Shown one piece after another: positions 33,151 through 43,648 of a stretch of 64,000 nucleotides of DNA (its first letter is position 1; each line of letters opens with the position of its first letter). A program made the translations under genes and the position numbers. The notes beneath the pieces were generated by a model. The model did no database searches. It was not told the origin of the DNA and saw only the letters and a program-made list of their open reading frames with translations. This DNA is from Abelmoschus esculentus (taxonomy: Eukaryota; Streptophyta; Magnoliopsida; Malvales; Malvaceae). The DNA lies in contig JAUCBN010000042.1 in NCBI GenBank assembly GCA_035048815.1, positions 1,984,001 through 2,048,000 of the forward strand, read 5' to 3'.

Positions 33151-36100
33151 ATGGCAGTTACGCAAATTCAACTTGATTATTCGCATCAACTCTACCTTCA
33201 TCCTTCCGATACTCCTGGGATTCAGCTTGTTTCTCATCAGCTCACAGGAGTCGAGAACTACAATATTTGGAGCCGATCTTTACGAATAGCGTTATTAGCG
33301 AAAAATAAAGTGGGATTCATTGATGGTACCTGTACACAGGAAGGCACTATAGAAGAATTACGGCCACAGTGGGATCGTTGCAATGCCTTAGTATTTTCTT
33401 GGATCTTGAATTCAGTTAGTCAGGAACTTTCAGCTGGAGTCGTGTTTGCATCCAGTGCAGCGCTGGTTTGAGCAGATCTTAAGGAAAGATTCGATAAGAT
33501 TGATGACTCTCGTATCTTTTATCTACACCGGGAGATAGCTACACAAACTCAAGGTACGAACTCTATTGCGATTTATCATACAAGATTACGGCTATTGTGG
33601 GATGAGTACGACGCAATTAGTCCATTTGTGACTTGTACCTGTGATGCAACTCAAAGAAACACAGAGAATTTAAAGCAACAACGTCTGTTTCAATTTCTCA
33701 TGGGTTTAAATGAAACATACTCCGTGGTTCGCAGCCAAATCTTACTTATGAAACCATTACCATCTGTTAATCAAGCGTATTCGATGCTAACACAAGAAGA
33801 AGGTCAACGCCAAAATACAAGCAATCAACAGACTATACCAACTGCCTTCTATTCGAATTCTGATACACAATCAACAAATAGGAGAAAGTTCAATGAAACT
33901 TGTGACTATTGTCATGTTAAGGGTCACAAACGAGAAACATGCTATAGGTTGATTGGCTATCCTGCGGATTTTAAATTTACCAAGAAAAGGAATTCTTCTT
34001 CTGCTCATAATGTGATTGTTACAGAAGCAAGTGATGGAGGTCCTCCTGTAGTTCCAATAGATATTATGCCGGTTCCTTCTCAGGTACCACATTTCACATC
34101 TGAGCAGTATCAACAAATCCTGGATTTGCTTGGAAAAGGATCAGAGGTCAAAGCCTCCGCACACATGGCAGGTATTGGTTTTAACCTTCGTCTAAAACTT
34201 GGATCCTTGACACAGGAGCCACTAATCATATGACATTTGACTTAGAATGTTTGGATTCTCCTGTTATATGTGCCTCGCCATCTTTTGTTCAGTTGCCGAA
34301 TGGTAAGCAAGCAAAAATAATCCATGTTGGATCCTGCATTCTTTCTTCCACATTGACCTTATCAAATGTACTCCATGTCCCTGACTTTCAATACAACCTT
34401 TTATCTGTTTCCCAATTAACAAAACAACTAAACTGTTGTGTTCTTTTTTATCCACAATTTTGTTTATTTCAGGACCTCTACAGTGGAAAGATGAAGGGGA
34501 TTGATAGAGTCAAAGGAAGTTTGTACATCTTTCATCCTCCTAGTCCAGCCTCAAGTTCGACAAAAGTACAAATACCTTATTCAAGTTCATGCTTGACTTC
34601 TAGTCTTATGAAACCAAAACCTGTCTCTTCTGTACTTTGGCATGCACGCCTAGGCCATCCTTCATGGTCCACTATTAATAAAATTCCTCATTTGTTTTCA
34701 CATTCTGATAATTTTGAACATATCAAATCTTGCGGTGTGTGTCCCTTTGCTAAACAATCTCGCCTACCTTTTCCCATTAGTACTACACGTGAGTCACAAC
34801 CTTTTTCTTTCATACATATTGACTTGTGGGGTGCCTATCGAGTATCTACTCATAGTGGTCATCGTTACTTCTTGACAATAGTAGATGACTATACAAGAAT
34901 GACATGGGTGTATCGTTTAAGACTCAAAAGTGATGCTATAGTCATCTTAAAACAGTTCATTGCTTATGTTTATACTCATTTTGGTAAAGTCATACGAGTT
35001 GTTCGCAGTGACAATGGGTCTGAATTTTTCAGTAATGAGAGTTGTGATTTTTTCTCTTCACAAGGGATTATCCACCAAAGTTCATGTGTTTACACCCCAC
35101 AACAAAATGGTGTGACCGAACGCAAACATAAGCATCTTTTGAATATAGCACGGACACTTAAGTTTCAGTCGAATGTTCCTGTCAAGTTTTGGGGAGAGTG
35201 TGTGTTAGCTGCTTGTTACTTGCTCAATAGGTTACCAACTGTAGTTTTGGGATGGAAAACTCCGTTTGAAATGCTTCACAATAAAGCACCAAACTTATCT
35301 CATTTAAGGGTTTTCGGTTGTCTTTGTTATGCCACCCTACTTAACAATCATGATAAGTTTGCTCCCAGGGCTGTTTCTTCTATTTTCATGGGTTACTCGA
35401 GTGTTCAAAAAGGGTATCTATTGTTTAATATTGAGACTAAATGTTTTTTTGTTAGTTGTGATGTAGTGTTTCACGAGGATGTTTTTCCTTTTCACAACTC
35501 CTTGACCACCCCACTCTTATTTCCCATTTCCCCTACATCTTCTGTTGTTGATCATGAATTCTTGCATATTCCTGTTTTGTCACCTAATGGAATGTCAAAA
35601 AGGTCATCCACCACTATTGACTATCCAGATGATTCACCATTGTCTCAAGAATATCATTCTCCTCAGCCACAATCCGAGCCTGTTTCTCAACCCGAGCCTC
35701 AGCCTGTTCTTCAGTTATCACCCGAGCCCCAGCCTGCTCCTCCAAATCAGCCTATTCCACAGTCTTCGCAACATCCTAATCCTCAACATGTTCCACTTGT
35801 TCGTAAATCTACCAGAGTTATTAAACCTCCATCCTGGTTGTCAGACTTTATTTGCCCTACAAATCCTTCTTCATCGACTACACCTTCCGCAGGTCAACAT
35901 TCTATTTCTAACTTAGTTTCTTACCTTCATTTACCTTCCCATACAAAGCATTTTGTTGTTGCTTTGTCTTCTATTGTCGAACCACAGACTTATCGTCTAG
36001 CAGCTGCTGATAAGAGATGGGTTGAGGCAATGCAGCAGAAGATTCATGCACTCGAGGCCAATGGAACATGGGAAGTGGTGGATTTGCCTCTCGGTAAACG

Positions 36101-37525
36101 ACCTATTGGATGCAAGTGGGTCTACAAGGTCAAGTACAATTCAGATGGGTCAGTTGAGAGATTTAAGGCTCGTCTTGTGGCTAAAGGTTACAATCAACGA
36201 GAAGGCATTGATTTTCATGAAACGTTTTCACCTGTGACGAAAATGGTTACAGTTCGGACAGTGATATCCATGGCTGCCATGCACGATTGGCCTTTGTTTC
36301 AAATGGATGTTTTTAATGCGTTTCTTCAAGGTGACCTCCATGAAGAGGTTTACATGTGCTTACCTGAGGGTTTTCGCAGCCGGGGGGGTCTAAACCTCAG
36401 GTGTGTAGGCTGCTCAAGTCATTGTATGGGATCAAACAAGCCTCTCGACAATGGAATCTTAAGTTGACAGAGGCTCTTGTGGCAAGTGGATATGTACAAA
36501 GTTGGCACGATTATTCTTTGTTTACTAAAACAAAGGATGGTAGATTGGTGGTGCTTCTCATATATGTTGATGATCTCCTTATCACTGGAAATGATGAAGT
36601 TTTAATTGCTGAACTTAAGACCATACTGCAACAAAACTTTAAAATGAAGGATCTTGGGCAACTTAGGTATTTTCTTGGCATCGAAGTAAATCGATCCAAA
36701 GAAGGGATAGTATTACATCAAAGAAAGTATGCTCTTGAATTAATAGAGGATTCAGGGTTAGGGGGAGCTCGATATGCTTCGACACCATTGGAGCAAAACA
36801 AGCAGCTTACAACTTTTGAATATGACAATCAAGTGAAACAAGGAGAAGTGAGTGAGATGATGGAAGACGTTACGATGTATCAAAGATTGTTAGGAAGATT
36901 GCTTTACTTAACTCTCACTCGGCCGGACGTTACCTTTGCAATACAACATTTAAGTCAGTTTATGCAGGCTCCTAAGAAACTTCACTATGAGGCTGCATTA
37001 CGAGTTGTTAGGTATATCAAGAAGCATCCAGCTCAAGGAGTTTTTTTGCCAGCTAACACGAAACCAGAACTAAAAGGATTCTGTGATTCTGATTGGGCAA
37101 GTTGCCCCATGACCCGTAAGTCAGTTTCTGGATATTGTATCAAACTAGGTGATGGTCTGGTATGCTGAAAATCGAAAAAACAGAATACTGTGTCTCGGTC
37201 TTCTGCAGAAGCCGAATACAGGTGCATGGCAACCACAGTAGCCGAGTTAGTATGGTTGAAAGGGTTGATCAAGGAGCTTGGAGTTATACATGATTTACCA
37301 GCAATCTTGTTTTGTGACAGTCAAGCTGCACTACAGATTGCAATGAATCCAGTTTTCCACGAAAGAACGAAACATATTGAGATCGACTGTCATTTCGTAC
37401 GTGAGAAGATACAAAAGGGAGTTGTGGCTACGCAACATATTTCAACCAACGAGCAACAAGCGGATATTATGACAAAAGGTTTGGGAATAGCGCAACATGA
37501 CTATCTTGTAAGCAAGTTGGGTTGA
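33151..37525 (+). pseudogene. Copia gag-pol polyprotein, broken by two stops and two frameshifts
   Basis: Gag starts at ATG 33151. The zinc knuckle is CDYCHVKGHKRETC (C-x2-C-x4-H-x4-C, about 33901-33942). The protease motif WILDTGATNHM is at about 34207, integrase HHCC (WHARLGHP ... CGVCPFAK) at about 34640-34755, and the integrase DDE core (IDLWG, RSDNGSEF, QQNGVTERKH) at 34818-35130. Reverse transcriptase begins at about 36040 (WVYKVKYN) and has YVDDLLITG at about 36565. RNase H includes CDSDWASC and SRSSAEAEY, to 37525. Breaks: TGA at 33469-33471, a one-base shift near 34185-34195, a one-base shift at the G7 run 36382-36388, and TGA at 37166-37168. Both TGA codons stand where the family has Trp. 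Confidence 0.95.
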
Positions 37526-37548
37526 AAGATATCTATCATCCTCCAACT

Positions 37549-37557
37549 TGAGGGGGA
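37549..37557 (+). other. Polypurine tract
   Basis: GAGGGGGAG lies immediately before the 3' LTR and is the expected plus-strand priming site. Confidence 0.88.
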
Positions 37558-37558
37558 G

Positions 37559-37793
37559 TGTTGAAAGGCTTGTTTAGCTTAGCTGAATTTGTTGAATCGG
37601 TTTATAAGGTGGTTAGGTAGTTAGATTTGTTGAACCACCTTTGTGATGTGTATAAATAAGTTGTCTTTCAATACCTTTTACACATGATAATAAACAGAAG
37701 CATATCAGATTGCTTTCTTCTTCCCTTGCTTCCATTCTTTACTTTTCGGCTCAAACACCGATCACCTGAGCACTCATCGGAGACTTCTTGACA
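37559..37793 (+). repeat. 3' LTR
   Basis: 235 bp, identical by eye to the 5' LTR except for a 3-bp insertion near its end. Confidence 0.96.
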
Positions 37794-39064
37794 GTCCAAG
37801 ATAGAAGGATTTCCATCAATCTAATCTTTGGATAGACGATCAGCTGGAAAATATCACGTATTCCTTCTCGTCAATGTATTTCTTGGAAGTATCATCAGTA
37901 CTGGTGCTGCATTTCAGCAGCTTAACATTTTCCTTCACCAGCCTCCAACATAGTATGTACCTAACACTTTCCAGAAAAATGGATGGTTTAATACGTTTAA
38001 TACTATGATATGCAAAAGCAGTTTGACTATTGCAACAATTGATGGTCAATTCATAGTTTTGGTGACCAGAACTGAGGCACAGTACCTCATAGTTTCTACT
38101 TTTTAATCCATGTTGGACCTCTGATTTTGTTTCATTCTTTTTACCATTTAGTTCATTCCATTCTCTGTTCAATTGCAATGCATTCTTATCTCTGTAATGA
38201 TCCTATTCATGTCTGCAGTCTGCACCCCCAAGAATTGACCTCTCCTCTCATTCTATTTATATTATGCTGTTTTATCTTAATATACCAGACAATGTGTAGG
38301 TCTGATTGACAGTTATGCAGGATTCCGAAAACCGTTGGTGTATCTATCCCAATGAAAGCCACCTTTTTCATTACTTACATAATGATTGATGGATGGGCTG
38401 GGGTTGCTGCAGAAATCCTCAGATTAGTACCGTTAATCATTTTCCACCTGAAAAATATGTTCTTGCTCGGACTTGTTTGCTCTGCTGTCACACCTATACT
38501 TCTTCCTCTCATAATCATCTTCTTTGCTTTTGCCTATGTGGTATTTCGGCACCAGGTATATACATTATTTAATCTAAGCTGTATGAAGCTTTGTACCTTC
38601 CATATCTCGGTATAATGCTCACCTGTTCTCAGTTTGCAATGTCGTTTCATGCTGCAAGGTTATCAACGTGTATGATAAAAAATATGAGAGTGGAGGCTCA
38701 TTCTGGCCAGATGTGCATCAACGTCTGATTATATACATTCAGTTTATCAGGATGACACTTCTTTTTTATTGAAACACAGGATGCAATGATCAAAGATACC
38801 CTCGAACGGGCGACGGAGCCGAACTTAAACTTAAAAACGACCTTAAGGATGCTTATATACATCCAGTTTTCAAGGGAAGAGTCTAGAGCCCGCAGTTGGT
38901 TTCCGATGAAGAGAGCAACACGATTGTTACGACGACGAGGATCGGTAAACAGCGTGCAGAATCCAGTTCTACAAACAGTAGTTAAAGGAGCATCATTGTT
39001 CAGTATTAGCATATTTGATCATCTTGTTGTTCTTGTAGATAATAAGTATACAAGTTTTTTGTAC

Positions 39065-40228
39065 TGAGTTATGTTAATACATGCATGGATTTGAGAAATA
39101 TTTTTGAATTCAGATATAAAAATGGTCTAAAAATTCGTATGAGTAAAAAATAATTTAATTATAAATATTTATAACGTTCGAATTATTTAAATTTAATAAA
39201 TTTTATATTAAATTTAAAAATTTTAATTTTTTTTAGTTAAATTTTACTCATGCAATTTTAGTAGGCATTTAGGTTATTATGTGCCGTTCGTACCTTTCTT
39301 TATAATCAATCACTACTACAAAAAAGGAGAAATATTTGTTTTGTTAGCAACAAAACGCACCGTTGAAGTCACATCGGGGATTTCAGATCAGAAATGAATG
39401 CGTTGTGCGGTGGTGGCGAAGGCTATAAATTCCAAGCAACGACAAATCTGCGCTGATTACGCTTACAACTACTTCACCCGGTTCTCGTCTTCTCTTCTCA
39501 TTCTGGGCTCACTCGACTTTTCAGCTTTTCAGAATCCAAATGCTGTAAGTGTTACTTTCATTTTACTCTTCGTCTGGTTCTCTTTTTCCATTTTTTTAAT
39601 TTCTTGATTTCATGGTTATCTGGGTTCATAACTGGCTCTGTATGCTTCTTTTAACAACTGGGTATTAGCTAGATTTTCGTTATCAACATTTCATATTTTA
39701 AGTTTCCAAATTTTCTTAATCTGCACTGCAATGTGTCTGGGTTTCCTTTACTTTTGATTTTCCTGTATGAAAATCTTTCATTTTTTCTGCATTCTCAACG
39801 GGGAATGCTTGGTGTTCTACAATTGCATTGGTTAACATGTATGTGATTGCTTTTGATTCAAGGAAGCAGCAGGGCAATTGTTTCTGTTAGGAGTCTGTTG
39901 TTAGCAGTTGTTATTGATTCGTTAATAACTGTAATAGGTTTGTATATAAACAATTGTGTAATAAATTGAGAAATATCAGAATTAAGAAGTGCCTTCTCAA
40001 TATTGATCCCTTACTGTTTATCAGCTTTCTGGGTCTGAATCTTTTTAGGTCTTGGTGTCTAAAACCAACCAAAATAGTTATTTTGTTTTAGTTTACTGAT
40101 TGAGTGAGCTAACCCTTTCTTAATTTTGAGCAGAAAACAATCTCTAATTCAGTAAGGAAAATTGTTCTCCTTGTCAAGATATTGTTCCGCTATCTGGTTC
40201 AGAATCATTCTCTACTACAAGCAGATAT
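39065..40228. other. ISA2 upstream region with probable 5'-UTR intron
   Basis: A likely 5'-UTR intron runs 39545-40133 (GCT/GTAAGTG to GAGCAG). At 39311 the motif CACTACTACAAAAAA resembles a CACTA-transposon terminus, but no partner end was found nearby. No other gene is seen. Confidence 0.4.
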
Positions 40229-42817
40229 ATGGCTACTTATTGTTCATTCCTTACACTAGGGCCCCATGGCCTGAACCTTGGAGCCACTGAATTGTCTAAA
40301 TTCTCGGTTGTCACTGGTTATCTTTGTAAAAGCAAAATGGGACAGAGCCTTCAGAGAATAGATGCGGGAAGAAAGTTTTTACCCGGAGAAATTGTACAAA
40401 ATGCCACGCCTCCTCCTTGGAGTCTTGATTTGAGGTGCTTTGCTGCATCACGAGTTTCTGTTGAGCAGTCCACTAAAACTAGCCAAGTTGATGAACTGAA
40501 AAAGCTATCGACTTTTCTTTTTAGTACAGAAATTGGTGGTCAGGTCAAAGTTTTTGTTGGAAAGACAAGTGCCAAATATGTAGTAGATATTGAAGTTTCA
40601 TCGCTGCAGTTGTCCAGTGACCACAGACAGCTGGTGCTAAGTGGGGGTTTGTACAGATCCGATCGTGATATAAAAAACATGATCATTGAAACCCCATTTA
40701 TAGCAAGGTCTTCCAGTGAGTTAGCACTTGAGTTGGAATTTGAAGCTAAAGAAATCCCGTGCTACTTCTCGTTCCTGCTGAAAGCCTCATCAGGTGCAAA
40801 TTCGAGTGGCTCAGAAATCAGGAGTCACAGGAAATCTAGTTTTTGTGTACCAATTGGTTTTGATCAAGGGTATCCAGCTCCCTTGGGTCTTTCCTTTTCA
40901 GTTGATGGTTCTATGAACTTTGCAGTCTATTCAAGAAATGCTGAAAGTTTGGTCCTGTGCTTGTATGATGATAATGCATCAGAAAAGCCTGCTTTAGAGC
41001 TTGATCTTGATCCTGTTGTTAATCGAACGGGTGATATTTGGCATGCTTCAATAGAAAGTGCATGGACTTTTGTTAGCTATGGTTATCGGTGCAAAGGAAA
41101 CAAAGACATATTCCATCCAGAGCGTGTTCTTTTGGATCCTTATGCTAAAATAATTGGGAGCTCCATTCCTAATCATCATGAGTCTGGTTTGCTCATGAAA
41201 CATCTTGGGAGACTATTGAAGGAGCCTTCTTTTGACTGGAGTGGTGATGTTTTTCCAAACATAGCTTTGGAAAAATTAGTGGTATATCGGTTGAATGTTA
41301 TGCAGTTTACTGAAGACAAGTCTAGTAAGCTAACTGCTGATGTTGGAGGGACTTTCTCAGGTGTAACTGAGAAGGTGCAGCATTTAAAAGATCTCGGCAT
41401 CAATGCTGTCTTATTAGAGCCAATTTGTACATTTGATGAGCAAAAGGGACCATATTTCCCATGTCATTTGTTTTCTCCAACAAAACTATATGGGCCTTCT
41501 AATGGTTCTGTATCTTCTGTCAACTCATTGAAGGGGATGGTTAAGAACTTGCATGCTAATGGTATAGAGGTCTTCCTGGAAGTGGTTTTTACCCATACTG
41601 CCGAGGTTGGAGCCCTGCAAGGACTTGATGATTTATCCTATTATCACAAGAATGGTAGTGAAGATTCAGAAGCTAGAAATGCTTTGAATTGTAACCATCC
41701 CGTTGTTCAACAGTTGATTTTAGATAGTCTCCGACATTGGGTGACTGAATTCCACATCGACGGTTTCTGTTTCATTAATGCTACAAGTCTGTTGAGAGGG
41801 TTTCACGGTGAACACTTGTCTCGCCCTCCCTTGGTCGAAGCAATAGCTTTTGATCCGGTGCTGTCCATGGCCAAAATCATTGCAGATTGCTGGGATCCAT
41901 ATGACATGACACCGAAGGAAATGCATTTTCCTCATTGGAAGAAATGGGCAGAAATGAATACAAAATTTTGTACTGACATACGAAACTTTTTGAGAGGTGA
42001 GGGTGCTCTGAGTAGTCTTGCTACACGGCTTTGTGGGAGTGGGGACATATTCTCTGATGGCCGAGGCCCAGCGTTTTCTTTCAATTTTATCGCCAAGAAT
42101 TTCGGACTTCCTCTTGTGGACTTGGTCAGCTTTAGTAATGCCGAGTTAGCTTCAGAAATAAGTTGGAACTGTGGGGAAGAGGGACCTACCAGTAGAACTG
42201 CCGTGCTTGAAAGAAGACTCAAACAAATTCGTAATTTTATCTTCATTTTGTACATTTCGCAGGGATTTCCTGTTCTTAACATGGGAGATGAATGTGGCCA
42301 ATCTTCTGGTGGCTCGCTGTCGTATGGTAGCAGAAAACATTTAGATTGGAATGCTATGACAACAGGTTTTGGTATTCAAACAACAAAGTTCATCTCGTTT
42401 CTGACCTCGCTTAGAAAGAGGCAAAGCGACCTTCTTCAAAAACGGAACTTTCTCAAAGAAGAAAACATTGAATGGCGTGGAACCAATCAGTCACCACCAG
42501 GGTGGGAAGACCCCTCATGCAAATTCCTGGCAATGACATTGAAGGCTAATGAAGCAGAAGACCAGCTGAGCTCTGAGGCTTCTGAACTAAAGGGCCACCT
42601 GTATATTGCCATTAACGGAGCTGATAAAGCAGAAACCATTGTTCTACCCCCACCTCCTGAAGGGATGGCATGGCGTCGATTAGTCGATACAGCTCTACCA
42701 TACCCAGGCTTTTTCTCAGTTGATGGTAAGCCTGTTCCAGAGCAAATGATGGGGTTAGTTGCTTATGAAATGAAGTCCCGCAGCTGCACTTTATTTGAAG
42801 CTTGTAATGAATACTGA
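40229..42817 (+). CDS. ISA2: Isoamylase-type debranching enzyme 2 (ISA2), chloroplast, non-catalytic subunit
   Basis: ISA2 pairs with ISA1 in a starch-debranching complex that trims branched glucan during amylopectin synthesis in plastids. The coding sequence is intronless with 862 residues, near the usual length. An N-terminal transit region of about 50-60 residues is followed by a CBM48-type domain (YPAPLGLSFSVDGSMNFAVYS, about 214-240) and a GH13-type barrel. The catalytic residues are replaced: the nucleophile motif reads HIDGFCFIN, with N517 where Asp is needed. The acid/base motif reads IIADCWD, with D553 in place of Glu. The usual third HD motif is not recognisable. Loss of catalysis is known for ISA2 orthologues, so the protein is probably regulatory. 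No frame break is seen. Confidence 0.95.
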   Translation: MATYCSFLTLGPHGLNLGATELSKFSVVTGYLCKSKMGQSLQRIDAGRKFLPGEIVQNATPPPWSLDLRCFAASRVSVEQSTKTSQVDELKKLSTFLFSTEIGGQVKVFVGKTSAKYVVDIEVSSLQLSSDHRQLVLSGGLYRSDRDIKNMIIETPFIARSSSELALELEFEAKEIPCYFSFLLKASSGANSSGSEIRSHRKSSFCVPIGFDQGYPAPLGLSFSVDGSMNFAVYSRNAESLVLCLYDDNASEKPALELDLDPVVNRTGDIWHASIESAWTFVSYGYRCKGNKDIFHPERVLLDPYAKIIGSSIPNHHESGLLMKHLGRLLKEPSFDWSGDVFPNIALEKLVVYRLNVMQFTEDKSSKLTADVGGTFSGVTEKVQHLKDLGINAVLLEPICTFDEQKGPYFPCHLFSPTKLYGPSNGSVSSVNSLKGMVKNLHANGIEVFLEVVFTHTAEVGALQGLDDLSYYHKNGSEDSEARNALNCNHPVVQQLILDSLRHWVTEFHIDGFCFINATSLLRGFHGEHLSRPPLVEAIAFDPVLSMAKIIADCWDPYDMTPKEMHFPHWKKWAEMNTKFCTDIRNFLRGEGALSSLATRLCGSGDIFSDGRGPAFSFNFIAKNFGLPLVDLVSFSNAELASEISWNCGEEGPTSRTAVLERRLKQIRNFIFILYISQGFPVLNMGDECGQSSGGSLSYGSRKHLDWNAMTTGFGIQTTKFISFLTSLRKRQSDLLQKRNFLKEENIEWRGTNQSPPGWEDPSCKFLAMTLKANEAEDQLSSEASELKGHLYIAINGADKAETIVLPPPPEGMAWRRLVDTALPYPGFFSVDGKPVPEQMMGLVAYEMKSRSCTLFEACNEY

Positions 42818-43648
42818 TGGCAGTTAATGTAGTCCAATTTCCCCCTCCATTTTCTTCTATATCATTACATTTGTATAATTTTGCAATGGCAACAGATTGA
42901 AGTATGGAAAAACATGGGTGTTTTTCAAGGTAAGCAATGCTGCGTATCAACTTCTTTTCAACAAATTATAGGGTAAACTATATCGGTAGTCAGTAAACTT
43001 TTAAGATACTCACAATATGATTATCAAACATTTAAAATTTACAACACAAATAAACTATACTAATAGCCCCAGCCCCAACACTAAAAATATTAAAAAAATA
43101 AATTAATATCTAACCTTAAATTATAAAATCCTAAACCCTAAGTTTATTCTTTAGTCTTTTTTGGTGTTCATTTCTATCTTCCAATATTAAAAAATTAAAT
43201 TCTAAACCCTAAATTTTAAATCATAAATCATATGCCATATCTTAAATTTCATAAACAAATTTAAATCTAGGAATAAATGTGTTTTGCTGGCCTCCTTTAA
43301 TTTCACTTTCATCTCAAAGACCAGGTTTCTACAGGGGAAATTAGTATTGAATAATTTCTTCCTCCAAAATTGTCCTTTTATGATATTTTTTACAATAAAT
43401 TATGGAAAATTTTAAACATAAATGTAAAACATGGTAGCAGTAACAGTTGATTTAACATGAAAATATTCCTACTTAGTACTTGCATACAAATCGGGCAGAG
43501 ACAATCAAACATTCTTTTTGTATTCCCTCGGGAACATGATCAACTCTAAGGTTGTATGATCTGACCTTGCCCAAACAACCCACCTAGAAGACCAAACATA
43601 ATAAACTGGAAGAAGCAGAAATACTGGTGTGAACAGAAAATAGGACAG
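42818..43648. other. Intergenic between ISA2 and the exonuclease gene
   Basis: AT-rich. The segment 43070-43250 carries AAACCCTAA-like words and a short GGGTAAACTATA fragment at about 42971. No gene is seen. Confidence 0.45.

Larger units (their letters stand above)
32817..37793 (+). mobile_element. Full-length Ty1-copia LTR retrotransposon, recent, defective
   Basis: 4977 bp with LTRs at 32817-33048 and 37559-37793 and target duplication GTCCA at 32812-32816 and 37794-37798. LTRs start TG and end CA, and differ only by a 3-bp indel (ACTTGACA against ACTTCTTGACA). A primer binding site, a polypurine tract and gag-pol in copia order (integrase before reverse transcriptase) are present. It sits inside an exon of the OSCA/CSC1 relic: the split codons read MS before and KIEGF after. 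Gag-pol has two nonsense and two frameshift mutations. Confidence 0.97.
32010..39064 (+). pseudogene. OSCA/CSC1-like calcium channel relic, split by a copia element
   Basis: OSCA/CSC1 proteins are osmosensitive or mechanosensitive cation channels with about 11 membrane helices. Only C-terminal pieces remain. About 32010-32174 matches IRRLLMAVALFF and FVQSLANIDGIEK in two frames. About 32720-32816 reads SIQGFLPGIILKIFLI and ends in MS. The reading resumes after the retrotransposon at 37799 as KIEGF, then LLVNVFLGSII and QQLNIFLHQPP. The segment 38317-38554 reads SIPMKATFFITYIMIDGWAGV and continues to YVVFRHQ, but lacks about 40 residues normally between HLKN and LLGLV. The segments 38660-38757 (VINVYDKKYES, FWPDVHQR) and 38780-38880 (MIKDTLERATEPNLNLK) are frameshifted. 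The N-terminal exons are absent. Confidence 0.88.

Noticed and set aside
35545..35916. 123-residue ORF within copia
   Set aside because: Alternate frame of the Pro/Gln-rich linker in pol, not a separate gene.
39311..39325. CACTA-transposon terminus before ISA2
   Set aside because: Only one end-like motif was found, with no inverted partner or target duplication, so it is not listed as an element.
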